DNA of 64,000 nt from Utricularia gibba (lineage: Eukaryota; Streptophyta; Magnoliopsida; Lamiales; Lentibulariaceae): positions 744,001-808,000 of the forward strand of contig NEEC01000009.1 of NCBI GenBank assembly GCA_002189035.1, written 5' to 3'. Of the stretch, positions 34,904 to 47,017 are shown piece after piece. The notes under the pieces are model-generated. The model did no database searches. It was not told where the DNA came from and saw nothing but the letters and a program-made list of their open reading frames with translations. Within the stretch, counting starts at the first letter, position 1; the number at the start of each line of letters is the position of its first letter. Both the position numbers and the translations under genes were made by a program.

Positions 34904-37340
34904 TCAAAAGTTTTCAATTTTCTCATAGAACAGCATACTGGCATTTGCCTGTCTTACATCTTCCTCTGAGACACACACCACATCAGAATCTGAAATGCAA
35001 AACCACTGCTCAGTGCCTGAGTCAAGCAAAGCATCAGAGGGAATTTCAGAGCCATCTCCAGTCATTAGTCTTCGATAAACGATGTAATGTCCACTGTTGC
35101 CAGTACCGAAATGTTCCACCACTGAAATGAGCCGGTAAAATTGCCGCTTGGCAGTAGGTTGAGAGTCAGCTTTCACCTAAATAATATACTTTTAAAGAAC
35201 AAACGACCAAGAATATCTGATTGGGGCGAACATAAGCGTTTTATCAATTTGATAACTTCCTGGAAAAGAAAGCAGCAATTCTCACCTCTGAACCAGACCA
35301 AAAAGGAGCATTCTCATCAAGAAGTTCATTTTGTTTTTCTTCCTCCACCTTTGAGGAAGTGCTTTCTACGTAGCTAGGATATCCAGTTAGCATTTGTAGA
35401 TCATGTTGCGTATGATAACTATTGGAAACTCGTTTTCTGTAATCCAATCTCGCTCCACATCCCATGTACGAAGATAAATCCAAGATCAATGGGAAGGAGA
35501 TATGACCCTGGAAAGCAATGAATCCTGTGAAAACCAATCTCAATAGTGATTTTATGACGCAGGACAGAAAATATATACCAGAAGTTTTACAGGTTCACCA
35601 AACATGTTATATGAAGCTCGTTGCAAGTGCAAGCACAGAATCTGCATATCAGAATAATTCTGAAATGTGCTTCAAGAACCAAATATCATAAAAATTGCAC
35701 AAAGAGAAAATTTTGATGTTGAGACCCCCTCACCTCAGGGCTTCTTGTGATACTTAAATGCTTGTATACATAAGAGAAGCTATTTGACCAACGAAATTCT
35801 TCCATGGAGAAAAGCGTTTTGCAGTCACAAGCATCATTCTTATCACATAGTTGAACCCTTTCAGCGTGTGTCTGCAAGACTAATGGTGATGTTACATGAT
35901 GCAGCAGTACTCGTGAAAAAATCAAGGTCAACCAGTTTTAAGATGTGATTCACAAATGCAGATTACCTTATCTTCTGCAAACTTTAACAGATAGCTGACA
36001 GCTGCATTGTGCCAACAATGGCGACAATGGTAGTTCTCCATCCGGTCAGCAACAAAAAACTGTTTAAGGCATTCTTTGAGGAGGCAGCCAGTCTTCTGTA
36101 TTTTCAAAATACAGGAATTTCTATGATATAGAGTCTAATTAAGCACACAACAAACTATACTGGCTTTCATCTTAACGTACAATTTTACCACCATTTATCT
36201 GTGGTGGTTGAAGGTGTAAACTGGAGAAAATTTCGTAATCTTGGGAAATCTGCAGAAGATTAAAATAAGTAAGAAAATTTCGTTGTGAAGAATTCAGACA
36301 TGCTGGACCCTAACAAGCACTGGTCAACCTGAAGAGAGCAGCTTTGGCAAATCAACGTGCTGGAAAGAATCCCATCAAATGGCTTCAAGAAACAACGCCT
36401 CCACCTCTGCCAGTCACTCTCTCCTTCAATATTATTTGGAACAACAAACCGGCCACTCTTGAGCCTAGGCAGATCTGCTAACCACTTTAAGTGTGGAGCA
36501 AACTTGCTAGATATCTCCTCTCTCACAGAGGACAAAAGATAACAAAATGCTTCCTCTGCATCCTAAGTTGGAGGACGATGAATACTAGAAAAGTGATATA
36601 GAAAGAAGATAAAATATTAATCAAAGTAAACCTGTTGCCTTCCAAAATCGAAACTCGGACTGTAAAGATCCATTGCGACCATCAACTCCCGAGGGCTTAC
36701 CACTGTTCGTTCATGATGAGCAGTACATAATTCTGCAAAAAATGCTACATAAACCACTGCAATCATCCAATTCTAATGTCTAAATGTGCTGCATAACTAA
36801 TACTGAAGTCATGTTCAAAACATACAGACCTTCCACCAGCAAACTTAAACAGCTAACAAGAGGCATGTCTTCATCTCCATACTCCTCTAACATCTCCTTC
36901 AAATGCTTTCTGAACATTGAACAGCTTGCCAGAGCCTGGAATCACCGATCAATCAACCAGCGCATCACAAAGAACTTTCTACACAAGAGCAACTACAGGG
37001 CAATTTATATGAACAACCACCAATACTTACTCAGCTTCAAGATGCAATACACACAAAAATTGTGCAAAATGAAACATCTTAATCATCTAAAAGAAGCAAC
37101 TTTTACCTGCAAAACTGCATTCAAGAAACAATTATTTCCAAGATTTTTTATTCCAGGAACAACCCATGAACTTGGGAGCTCATCCGAGTGATCAAAGAAA
37201 AGATGTCTTCTGAATTTTATCACCGCGACTAACCCAAGAAAACCCAGGATACCAACAGATGTTGAAACTCTCGTCCCACAACTCAAAACATAATCTAGGT
37301 TGAAGCCACCCCATTTTCCATTCAGAGAAATGAACTTCAT
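34904..37340 (-). CDS. UBP27: Ubiquitin carboxyl-terminal hydrolase 27 (UBP27 type)
   Basis: Cysteine protease that removes ubiquitin; Arabidopsis UBP27 sits in the mitochondrial outer membrane and affects mitochondrial shape. About ten exons run from ATG 37340 to 34904. Residues about 26-43 (STSVGILGFLGLVAVIKF) form one N-terminal membrane span. The Cys box GIKNLGNNCFLNAVLQ follows, with the catalytic cysteine at about residue 71. The exon around 36562-36330 has KPFDGILSSTLICQSCSLQ, and downstream exons carry zinc-ribbon-like CXXC pairs (CRHCW, CDCKT). The His box is GTGNSGHYIVYRRL, followed by ISDSDV. All parts are collinear with UBP27 (At4g39370), and no broken frame was found. An upstream TTG at 37361 is in frame, but the first ATG is at 37340. 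Confidence 0.92.
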
Positions 37341-37824
37341 GATTTCGCACAGACGTCTCAAGAGTACAATACACCTAGGATTCAGCTTCAGACAACCGTT
37401 AGCGTCCAGCAGAAGGGAGGCGTTCAGCCTTCAGGGGTTGAAAGTTTTCGGTTCCAAAAAAAAACCCTTCGGCTTCCTCGACGAGCCGTAAGCTTGCTGC
37501 ATTTGTAATGCAGCCCCAACAAAATGATTGTATTTTAATGGTCTTTTATCATATATGTTATAAGAGAAGCTTCTACGCACGCTCCTCACTGTTCCAGGGT
37601 TCCGTTTTCTTCATTGTTATAGTTAAAGATCGTTTGGACTGCAGTCCGTAAGCGATATGGTAAGATTTTGAGTCTCTTAGTTGTTTTTTGAGTCACCGAA
37701 TTCGGTGTTTTGCGCATAATTTTGGTTGTATCTTTCTGATTTGTTTAAGTTGGTTGAGTAGGAAGACGAATCTTGAACTTTGGAAGAGAGGATTGATGCC
37801 CTACTCTGTACGGAGAAGTAGATA
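37341..37824. other. Upstream region between UBP27 and the RPN5 pseudogene
   Basis: About 480 bp. It contains the UBP27 promoter and leader on the minus strand. On the other side lies what was once the 5' flank of the RPN5 copy. No independent coding signature was recognised. Confidence 0.45.
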
Positions 37825-39973
37825 ATGCAGTTGAGCGACGCGACTGCGACATAGAAGGCCGTGACTGAAATTCTGGAGCTTTGCTTCCAAGCAGCAAGAG
37901 TGGAAGATTCTCAATGAGCAGATGGTGTTAATATCCAAGCGCCGTGGGCAATTGAAACAGGTTTTCTGAGTTTCTGACTAAATGTAGATGAAGTCATTTT
38001 TTGTTGGTGCCGGAGGTTATGCGCATAATGGGGTTTGATAGGATTCGATTGGGGCACTCTTCATAGTATAAAGAATGCCTCCCTGGGATATTTTAAGTCC
38101 AGGGCTTGTGTTATTTTTCCATGGGGGTGCTTCAATAGTTTTAAGTTTTAAAATATTTATTGAACTCTTTGATATCTTGATGTAGGTAGTGCAAGCTATG
38201 ATTCAACAAGCCATGCAATATATTGATCGGACTCCCGGCGATGATACTAAAATAGAGCTGATTAAGACACTGAACAATGTATCTGCTGGGAAGGCAAGTT
38301 TGGCACTTTCAGTAGCCTGTTGGATTTGAATTGAGGATTCGGATCTCTACGATTGCTTAAATTTTTTGTAGATATATGTTGAGATAGAGAAGGCTCCGTT
38401 GATAAAAAAACTTGCAAAGATTAAGGAAGAAAAAGGACGTATAGCTGAGGCTGCTGAGTTGATGCAAGAGATTGCTCTGAGTTGTCTGGCTTACATCGGA
38501 GTAGTTTGGATCTTGTTGGCTTGCTTGAAGTTCAGGCATTCATGTGGCGTTTGACCTTTTTTTTCCTGACTTGTTTGTGTAACAAATTGAAACCTATGGT
38601 GCTTTGGCAAAAAGCGGGAAAATAGCTTTCATTCTTGAGCAAGTATGTGTTTTCTTCTTTTCCTATTCTGGTGAAGTCATTGGGAATATAGCAGTATCTC
38701 ATTTTCTTTGTATCCCATGTTCGCTTGTGTTTGGACCATCAACATTATGTTCGTGCCCAAATACTCTCAAGAAAGATAAGTCCCAGAGTTTTTGAAGCTA
38801 AAGGAAGGTGAAAGTATTGTGGAAGAGGCTCCTGCTGATATTCCTTCATTGTTGGAGTTGAAGCGCATCTACTACAAACTTATGATTGGTCACTTGATCA
38901 GCCAACAAGGTTTCAAGGCACAGTTGTATTCCTTGTGGTGACCTTAACATGACTGTTTTGCATCCTCTGTTGTAGGTACCACTCTCATAATAGTGATTAT
39001 CTTGAAATATGCCGATGCTGCAAGTCAATCTATGAAATTCCCTGGCTGAAATTGGACCAGACTCAATGGATTCCGGTATAATACTTTGACCTCACTTTCT
39101 GGTGTAATTCTTTTCTCGTATTATTTGCCATTTGATTGTGTTTTCTTGTTTTGCCACAGATTCTATGAAAAAATATGCTGGTATTTGGTTTTATCGCCTC
39201 ATGCTCCTATGCAATCTAGCCTTCTCAACGCAACTCTGGAGGATAAGGATCTTTCAGAAATTTCTCATTCCAAGTTAGCTGTCATGATAAATGAAGTTTT
39301 TCCTTGCAATTATTTTAAGGTTACAGATTACCATACCATACTTGCTTTTGTAACCAGAGTGCTTTTGAAACAACTGGGTACAATGGAGGTTATTCAGTAG
39401 ACTGCTCTTTAGGCCATGTTTAAAGATGAATTTGACAATGCAGAGTTATTTTCTTGGAGGTTATTTGGGTGTGTTTAAACTCAGTATCTTTTTTACTGCT
39501 ATTTTTACTTGGTTTTGTTATTTGCTATTTTCATGGTTATGGCTATGCAAGATTATTTTTCTGCTTGCAGAATAACCTTGAAGAGACTTGCGGATCTCCT
39601 ATCCCTCCACTGCACAGGTCCATTCACCTGCCTCTCTGAAATTTTGCCTTGGTGCAAGCTTATAAAACCCTCAGAGCCGTAGATTTGTCCTCCACACTAA
39701 TTTTCTTGTTTCAAAAGAGACATTCCATGTACACCATCTGCTCTGCTTGATAGCCATGGGCCTGAAGGCCATGCTTTTTTTTCTTCACAGGAAGCGGAGA
39801 AGCATCTCTCTGTGATGGTAGTCTCAAAAGCTCTCGTTCCCAAGCGCCAAGGACAGCAATGAGATCCTAAACTCATGCTCAACCAACTAGGAGAAGCTCC
39901 TTGATCTCCTGGAGAAAAGTTGCCACAAAATTCAAAAGGAGACATGGTTCACAAACCCGCACTGAAAGCTTAA
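37825..39973 (+). pseudogene. RPN5: Decayed copy of 26S proteasome lid subunit RPN5 (PSMD12), introns retained
   Basis: Order-preserved fragments of RPN5 are scattered over 2.1 kb with intron-like gaps. They include KAVTEILELCF near 37850 and the exon at about 38187-38293 ending [15 protein letters not shown]. Then follow [20 protein letters not shown] at 38372, GALAKSGKIAFILEQ at 38600, [18 protein letters not shown] at 38822, [18 protein letters not shown] at 38985, [20 protein letters not shown] at 39203, [11 protein letters not shown] at 39365, ITLKRLADLLSL, HLSVMVVSKAL and the C-terminus MVHKPALKA ending at 39973. Breaks include a frameshift in the first exon, two Trp codons turned to TAG just after MEVIQ (about 39398-39414) and a frameshift with lost codons before EEAPADIP. 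Retained introns point to a DNA-level duplicate, not a retrocopy. RPN5 is essential, so an intact gene should exist elsewhere. Confidence 0.88.
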
Positions 39974-40641
39974 ACAGGTGAGAGTATCCCCTATACAGCT
40001 TACACTTCTGCTCTCAGTTTCACATTACAGGAACCATGTAGGAAAAAAAAAACAATTTTTTCCCTAGTTTGTGAGGAGACTGCCATGGAAATCACGTCCA
40101 GGTCTTCTTCCCCTTTTTCAAAGTCCAAGCTTGACATGATATGATTCATCACATTGTCCTGGGAGAGCTGAGCCCTTCCCTTGTGTTATCACAAGGGATA
40201 GAGTTTCCAGGTGAAACTTGCGCACACTGAATTTACAGATGCTTTTCCTCTGATCAGTTTCCTTTCCCCTACTGTATCCTGGTGCAGAACCGCAGAGCAG
40301 TACCTGGAGTCAGCTCGGTCCAGTGCACCCGATTCCTGTGTGGTGAAAGGAAAACATGGACAAAAGAAAAGGTGTTTCTAATAAAATGAAGCAATTTTTT
40401 TAAAATAGAAATTATTTTTATTTAATAATAAATTATGTTTAATATGAATTGTTCTAAATATATGCAGTTGGCGATATTTAATATCAGAATCCAATAATGT
40501 ATTTTTTTTGCACATATTTTCATCATAAACAAATAAATATTTAAATTCACGCCGCCTTCCAAAAACGCAGAGGAGACGTGTCTTTCTTTTTCCCCGCGGT
40601 TACGTGATGCGTGAGGTGTGCTCGGGATCCATGGCGGAACC
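39974..40641. other. Intergenic between RPN5 pseudogene and ERF gene
   Basis: About 670 bp of mixed, later AT-rich DNA. It includes the 3' flank of the ERF gene on the minus strand. No gene or repeat signature was recognised. Confidence 0.5.
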
Positions 40642-41408
40642 CTAGAAATCTCCGGGCCAATGAATCGCGGCGAACTCGCTCATTTCCGGCCATAATTCGG
40701 CCGGCAGCGGAGACGACGCCGTGTAATCAGTAACCGATGGGTAGAACATCATCGTTTCATCCAGCGTACTCCACGCGTTGTACTGATTGTCGTATTCGGA
40801 GTAGCATCCCTGAACCTGAGGGTGCGTATCAACTGTCGGAGGCGGAGGATTGGATGATCGGTGTTGATCGGGGGGAGGATTCGAGGGTTCTCGATTCGCG
40901 AGCTTCACGTTTTCAGGGAAATTGAGTTTCGCTTTGTTCCCCGAAACCTAAGCGCCTCCATGTCGTAGGCCATCGCCGCCGCCTCCGCCGTATCGAAAGT
41001 CCCTAGCCACACTCTCGCCGCCTTAACGGGATCTCTGATCTCCGCAGCCCATTTCCCCCAGGGCCGTTGCCTCACTCCCCTGTACTTCCTAGGCGACGAA
41101 TCCCGATTCAGCGTCACCACGGTGCTGTATGCATACACCGCCGGTCCTTTCACTATCGTCACAATACTCCCCGATTGCGAGCAGACTCCCCCGCCTCCAC
41201 CTACTTCTCCGGCGTTTGTCAAAGTGGACATCATTGTTGACACCCCCATCTCTCTGCTGTAACCAGGTAACATTGAGTAATTACCATTCTCGCTGTGAAA
41301 GAATTGTCTGTGGGTTGTTTCGATTTCGATTCCTCCTCCCCATGAATGGAACTGGAAAGCTTCTGGTGAACTGTTCTCCACTTTGAAGTCACGCATATGC
41401 AGAGTCAT
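40642..41408 (-). CDS. AP2/ERF transcription factor, group X (ABR1/ERF110-like), one frameshift
   Basis: Ethylene-response-factor family DNA-binding regulator. ATG 41408 starts [13 protein letters not shown] conserved motif [16 protein letters not shown] resembles the group X motif. A single AP2 domain follows ([20 protein letters not shown], then [19 protein letters not shown]). After ALRFRGTK the frame breaks: one C (plus strand) is missing at 40931-40933, so the near-invariant [12 protein letters not shown] motif spans two frames. The acidic, Pro-rich C-terminal part then continues to 40642 (about 255 residues in total). The AP2 consensus makes the expected frame unambiguous. The chosen start follows a TATA element and leader; an in-frame open stretch continues upstream, so the exact start is less certain. 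Confidence 0.85.
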
Positions 41409-41498
41409 TGAATCCAGAGGTGAGACTCCAGAAAAGCGAGATTCTTCTGGTGAGTCAAAGCAGAGAGGAGATGAGTGATCGTTGAAGCCAGCCAAGTC

Positions 41499-41508
41499 TA
41501 TATATATA
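41499..41508 (-). promoter_or_regulatory. TATA box of the ERF gene
   Basis: A TATATATATA stretch in an otherwise mixed sequence lies about 90 bp upstream of the chosen ERF start codon. The spacing fits a TATA box with a short leader and supports the start at 41408 over more distal in-frame ATGs. Confidence 0.45.
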
Positions 41509-42585
41509 CACGCACACACAGCTGGGTATGAACCCATCGGAGTCGCAGGGAATGTTCGGGGGAGGTGGTTGCCTTTGACAATTTCATGGAAATGGGAGAC
41601 GTTGGCCTTTTTAAAAATGACAAAAAAAAAAAAAAACCAATCCAATACGACGTCGCTCAGTCAGCCATAGCCGGTGCCCAAACCGATAGAAGTAACCACT
41701 GCTACTGTAAGGGGGAGACCTTGTAATTTTCATCTCATTTTATTTAACTTAATAACTAAATAGAGAAAACAAACATATTGAATATTTTTATTCTATTTTT
41801 AAACGAAAGTCAAACCAAAAAAATAAAAAAATTGTATAGATATATCAAAATTTCACGTTAGTTAAGGGAAATAAAATTTACGAAACATTTGGATTAGAAT
41901 TTGATATCTCCATTTCGATATATTATTTTATATTTTTATTTGTAATTCCTTATTTTTTATTTATATTAAAAACCAATGAAATTATAATTATGTTTTTCGT
42001 ATAAATAAAACATTTTTATTCTTTATCCATATATTACTATTAAAATATTTTCACTATGTTCAAATCTAGTAAATAAATAAATCCTTAAAAAAATCTAAAA
42101 AAAGCAGGTGACAGGTGTAGTCAACGCCGATGTCAATCGGCGTGCGGGGTGGGTGTTCACACCTCCCTGCGAATGGACGGAATCCTTTGTTCCCTTTGTG
42201 CCGACGAAATATTATTGTTTAAGCTCTTTTTTATCCATGTGATGATTTAATAATATAATAATATAATAAAAAAGAATTTCCCTTTCTTCTCCATCCAGCA
42301 AAAGATAAGGGCATCTGGCAACCAAATATATATTCCTTTTCACTGAAAAGGATTCACATGCCTGAAAATAATTAATACTTTTTGTTTTTAAGTGACTTAG
42401 TTGTCTTTAATAGACAGTAATTGCAATGATTTGAATAAAACGGTAAATAAAATTGCTTGTTTTAATATAACAAGGGAATTATTTCAACACACGGGAGTGT
42501 TCGTTGCCTTTTTCGCAGGTGGGGACACTGGCTGCCGCAGATTCATTCAACGCAGGGGCCGGGGCCAGGGCCAGGGGAGTTGGTT
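41509..42585. other. Intergenic, ERF promoter and left flank of the palindrome
   Basis: AT-rich upstream DNA of the ERF gene. A small perfect hairpin (CGCCGAT / ATCGGCG with a 4-base loop) lies near 42125-42142. The last about 80 bases (42500-42585) resemble, in reverse complement, the DNA just outside the right palindrome arm. A GGGGCC/GGGCCA-rich patch sits at 42556-42578. No gene was recognised. Confidence 0.5.
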
Positions 42586-42782
42586 AGAACATTCTTTTTA
42601 ACACGATCCCTATAGTAAGTTAGTTTTAAATGATACAACAAAGTTTGGATTCCACGCGCTTTGCTAAATGGAAGAGCAGGATCACTCACAGTTTAGAAGC
42701 ACAAATAGGCATCTCCCAAATGGATTGATTCCACAAGCAGGCTGCGGCGCGGTGCTGCTATTCGTGTCTGGTCTTGGAGTCA

Positions 42783-45700
42783 TCAGCTCCCACAGGCCAG
42801 ACACTCGTCACGGTTCTCTAGAGAGCATGCTATCTGTGCCATCTTCTTCAACTCATCCTCGCTCTCGGCTTCTCTCAGGTTCTCTCGCAGGCCCTGCAAC
42901 CAGGCCAGCCATTCATTCATCATTAGGAATGAATGAGATGGGGAATGTGCAGAAGCTGATAAACACCTACATTTTGTTTTAGCATGGTGGTGTCCACTGT
43001 GAACTTGACGGCGTCCGCTGCAGCGCGTGTTCGTAGATAGTACATTCCTGTTTTCAAGCCCTTCCGTGCGCAAAAACACAGCCATCAGTAACAGAAAAGG
43101 GAAGCAGTGCGGACATTTCAGATGATCGATAGGACTCGGTTAAGAGGTGCAGCAACAATTCAGCCAGGCTTACATACCTTGGACCATGCGTAGAAGTGCA
43201 AGGAGGTTAGCTTTCCGGTTGTGGGTTCATCCATATGAATGTTGAGGCTCTGGCTCTGGTCTATGTAGCTGCCCCGATCGGCCGCCATGTCCACCAGCGC
43301 CCTTTGCTTGATCTCCCAAACAGTCCTGGATACACAGAATTGAATGAGTGATAACCCCAAGATGCACATGGCGCCAGCACGCTTTCAGAAACCATACTTG
43401 TAAATTGCCTTTAGCTCTGAAGGAATCTCGGGAATGTTTTGCACGGAACCATTCTGGTAAATTATGCGGTTCTTGAGAACTGGAGACCAGAGTCCCAGCT
43501 CTGTCAAATCATGTAGGAGATGCTTATTCACCACTACGAACTCCCCACTACAAACAAAAAAATAAATAAAAGATCAAATTTAGAATGGAGCATACGCAGA
43601 AGAAAAATAAAGCAAAACAAATGAGTACTCAAGGAAATCATACCTTAGAACCCTGCGGTTATATATATTAGATGTATACGGCTCAAAGCATTCATTGTTC
43701 CCAAGAATCTGGCTTGTGGAAGCAGTTGGCATTGGGGACACCAGAAGTGAATTCCTCACTCCATTGCTTGCAATGTCGGCTCTAAGAGTAGGCCAATCCC
43801 ACCTTTCAGAAGGTTTTACCCCCCACATATCGGGCTGAAGAATACCCTAAACGAGTGAAAGAAGCAATGTCAATGCATGGTAGAGTCTAACATTTCCATA
43901 AAAGGAAAAATCGCAAAGGCTCTAAAAGCTACCTTGCTGACTGGACTGCCAGTGTATGTTTCATATGGACCTTGAATTTTAGCAAGATCACAAGATGCTC
44001 TTAAAGCGTGGTAGTAAATTGTCTCAAAAATATCCTTGTTGAGCTGCTGGGCCTGCATCATTTCAATAACACGTTAAAGAAACGCAGGCAATACAAGCGA
44101 ACATGAAAGAATGAATAAATGAAAAAGAATTTATACCTCTGGAGATTCAAAGGGCATGCCAAGTAAAATAAAAGTATCTGCCAACCCTTGCACACCAATT
44201 CCGATTGGCCTGTGGCGCATGTTAGAACGCCTAGCAGTTTCAACAGGGTAATAGTTGGTATCTATTATCTTGTTGAGGTTTCTAGTAACAATCGAAGTCA
44301 CCTGCACTGACAAGATGGGGTGAGAATGACAACTACAAGCATCATCAAATGCTACATATCCGGCACAAGACAAGGGAAGAAAATGAGCAAGACCTCTGCC
44401 AATTTTTTAAAGTCAAAATATCTGCTCTTGAAACCTAGACTCCCCACAGGCTTGGCAGGCTGCGAATCTGGAAGCATTCCCTGCTTGAAAGGGAATTAAA
44501 AGGACATTAGCACATTTGATACCATAATTGCAAATCCGTGTCATTTATAAGCTAAAGTACCTGTTCTCTAACACATCGAGGCAGGGCAATGGATGCAAGA
44601 TTACACACTGCTGTTTCCGTGGGACTTGAATACTCGATAATTTCAGTACACAAGTTGGAAGATTTAATGGTGCCAAGATTCTGCTGGTTGCTTTTTCTAT
44701 TGCAAGCATCCTGAAATTCATGTACATCATGTCACATCACCATAATAGATGATACATGTCAAATAGAGATCATGGCAGGATGACTACCTTGTACAACATG
44801 TACGGATTTCCTGTTTCAATCTGGGATTTCAATATCTCGGACCAAAGATCCCGCGCCTGAACAACCTTCTTTGCTTTCCCCTGATGCAAACCCAAAATCA
44901 CATGAAGCAACAATTCATTGAATCATGCCTTACAAAGATGACGCCTTTACCTCTGCTTCATATCGCGTGTACAATGCTTCAAACTCCTCACCCCAACAAT
45001 CAGCTAACCCTGGAGACTCATTTGGACAAAAAAGCGCCCACTTTTTATGTGCACGAACTCTTTCCATGAACAAATCTGGGATCCAAAGGCCCAAAAATAA
45101 ATCTCTTGCACGATGCTCTTCCTGAAAGTAGAAAAGAGAATGCCTCCGTCATGTGTCAAGATGTGCTCAAAACACAGACTTTACTTAAGCTGAGGACCGA
45201 TAAAGAAAGATTCACCATGTAATAATGACTAACAGCTATACCTTCCCGTGATTTTTTCTCAAGTCCAGAAACTCGAAGATATCTGCGTGCCATGGCTCCA
45301 AGTAAACAGCAAAAGCACCTGGTACATCGGCAAATTTTATTAGCTGCGCATTTGAGCCCTGCGTTTATGTACCAGAGTATTCACCTTTCCTCTTTCCACC
45401 TCCTTGATCCACATACCGGGCAGTGTCATTGAAAACTCTAAGCATAGGAATAATTCCATTCGATGTCCCATTTGTACCACGTATATAGCTTCCTGTGGCA
45501 CGGATGTTGTGGATCGAGAGACCGATGCCACCCGCTGATTTGCTAATCACAGCACATTCCTTCAGGGTATCATAAATGCCCTCAATACTATCTTCCTTCA
45601 TGCACACCAAGAAGCAGCTGCTCAACTGCATGTGATACAAGGAAAACCGATCATACACATATCTCTATCTGCCTAGTAAGAATTCTTTAGCATACTTGTG

Positions 45701-46597
45701 GCCTTGGTGTTCCAGCATTGAAAAGTGTGGGAGAAGCATGGGTAAACCATTGCTGAGACAACAGATGGTATGTATGAACAGCGGATTCAATATCATCCTT
45801 GTGGATGCCAACCGCAACCCTCATCAGCATATGTTGAGGTCTTTCAACAACCTGTCCGTTGATCTTTGAAAGGTAGGACTTTTCCAGAGTCTTGAAACCA
45901 AAGTAGTCATACCCAAAATCTCTGTCGTATATGATTTCACTATCAAGTCGACCAGAATTCTGTAGAGAATTTAAAAAAAAAAAAAAAAAGTGGGGGCAAT
46001 GCTCAGGTCAGGTTTGCTGAGCACAGTTACATGAGGCTGGACAAGGTGTGAGTATCGAGTACCTTCATGATCACATCATACACATCATCTGCAATCAAGG
46101 ACGCTTTGAGTCCTGACCTCTCATTAACATGGTTGTACATGTCCTTAATCCTTCAAGCGCATTCAAGAGCAGTTTATACGAAAAACCACAAATTTTGACG
46201 GATCCATAAAAACCGAACGCAAAAATGAATTCTTACGTTTCTGAAAACGATTTCTTGGTATTTTTATGCAGATTGGATACAGCAATCCTTGCAGCCAACT
46301 GAAATACAGTACCAAGAAAACGAGCACAGTCAGAAAACGAAAATCAGAATCAATTAAGACAAAACTCACCGACGCATAATCAGGATGATTGGCGGTCATG
46401 GCAGCAGCCGTCTCAGCAGCTAATTCATCAAGTTGGCTTGTAGTCACCCCTTTATAGACCCCTGCACAGACTTTCTGCGACACCAAAACAGGGTCACAGT
46501 GCTCGGTGCTGAGACCGTAACTCAATTTCTTGAGCCTCGCAGTGATCTTGTCGAAATGAACAGCCTCATACCGCCCATCCCTCTTAACCACGTACAT
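42783..46597 (-). CDS. RNR1: Ribonucleoside-diphosphate reductase large subunit, left copy (intact)
   Basis: Class Ia ribonucleotide reductase R1 reduces NDPs to dNDPs with the R2 subunit in the cytosol. It sets dNTP supply for DNA synthesis and plastid DNA. Exons run from ATG 46597 ([18 protein letters not shown], the ATP-cone allosteric domain) to 42783. Conserved parts include [29 protein letters not shown] with an active-site cysteine, [29 protein letters not shown] and [34 protein letters not shown] holds the NECFEP catalytic Cys/Glu motif, and the C-terminal ECLACGS is the redox CXXC. The [14 protein letters not shown] segment reads through six G (43819-43824), so this copy stays in frame. 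An upstream in-frame ATG would add about 25 residues, but R1 proteins start at MYVV. It is identical to the right copy apart from run lengths. Confidence 0.93.
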
Positions 46598-46705
46598 CAT
46601 GTCCAGATCTCGCTCACAAATTTTCTCACACAAAGTGTTTGGAACCTTCCACGACCACGACAACCGAACCAAGACCTTATAGAACTTTTCCCTCTTAAAT
46701 TTGGG

Positions 46706-46713
46706 ATTCCCGC
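46706..46713. promoter_or_regulatory. E2F-type site ATTCCCGC (left)
   Basis: Matches the E2F consensus WTTSSCSS about 110 bp upstream of the left RNR1 start codon. E2F control of RNR genes at G1/S is established in plants such as tobacco. The site is seen directly; its use here is inferred. Its mirror is at 46902-46909. Confidence 0.5.
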
Positions 46714-46798
46714 GCTTGATATGGGGTCGGCGGTTGGGGGAGGAGGTGGGGGGTCGGACTAGAGCAAAACCTTAGCCGGGAGACTATGAAAAGTCCAA

Positions 46799-46816
46799 TA
46801 TACCCCTCGAAGAAGG
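46799..46816. other. 18-bp spacer at the palindrome centre
   Basis: Asymmetric sequence (TATACCCCTCGAAGAAGG) between the two arms. It lies about 200 bp upstream of both RNR1 start codons, so neither copy has more than about 0.2 kb of private upstream DNA before the mirror image begins. Confidence 0.9.
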
Positions 46817-46901
46817 TTGGACTTTTCATAGTCTCCCGGCTAAGGTTTTGCTCTAGTCCGACCCCCACCTCCTCCCCCAACCGCCGACCCCCATATCAAG
46901 C

Positions 46902-46909
46902 GCGGGAAT
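46902..46909. promoter_or_regulatory. E2F-type site GCGGGAAT (right)
   Basis: Mirror image of 46706-46713, about 110 bp upstream of the right RNR1 start codon. The two sites face each other across the palindrome centre. Confidence 0.5.
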
Positions 46910-47017
46910 CCCAAATTTAAGAGGGAAAAGTTCTATAAGGTCTTGGTTCGGTTGTCGTGGTCGTGGAAGGTTCCAAACACTTTGTGTGAGAAAATTTGTG
47001 AGCGAGATCTGGACATG

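Larger units (their letters stand above)
42586..46798. repeat. Left arm of an 8.4-kb palindrome
   Basis: This arm is the reverse complement of 46817-51028. Every exon and intron block I compared matches, including a 17-base poly-A in an intron (45973-45989) mirrored as 17 T (47626-47642). The mirror coordinates sum to 93614 or 93615 throughout. Only three length differences were found, all in G/C runs: about 46748-46753, 46723-46726 and 43819-43824. The arm ends at AGAAC (42586), where identity drops sharply. Confidence 0.95.

Noticed and set aside
42125-42142. Small perfect hairpin as a terminator or regulatory RNA
   Set aside because: An 18-base inverted repeat occurs by chance at this scale, and no transcript context supports it.
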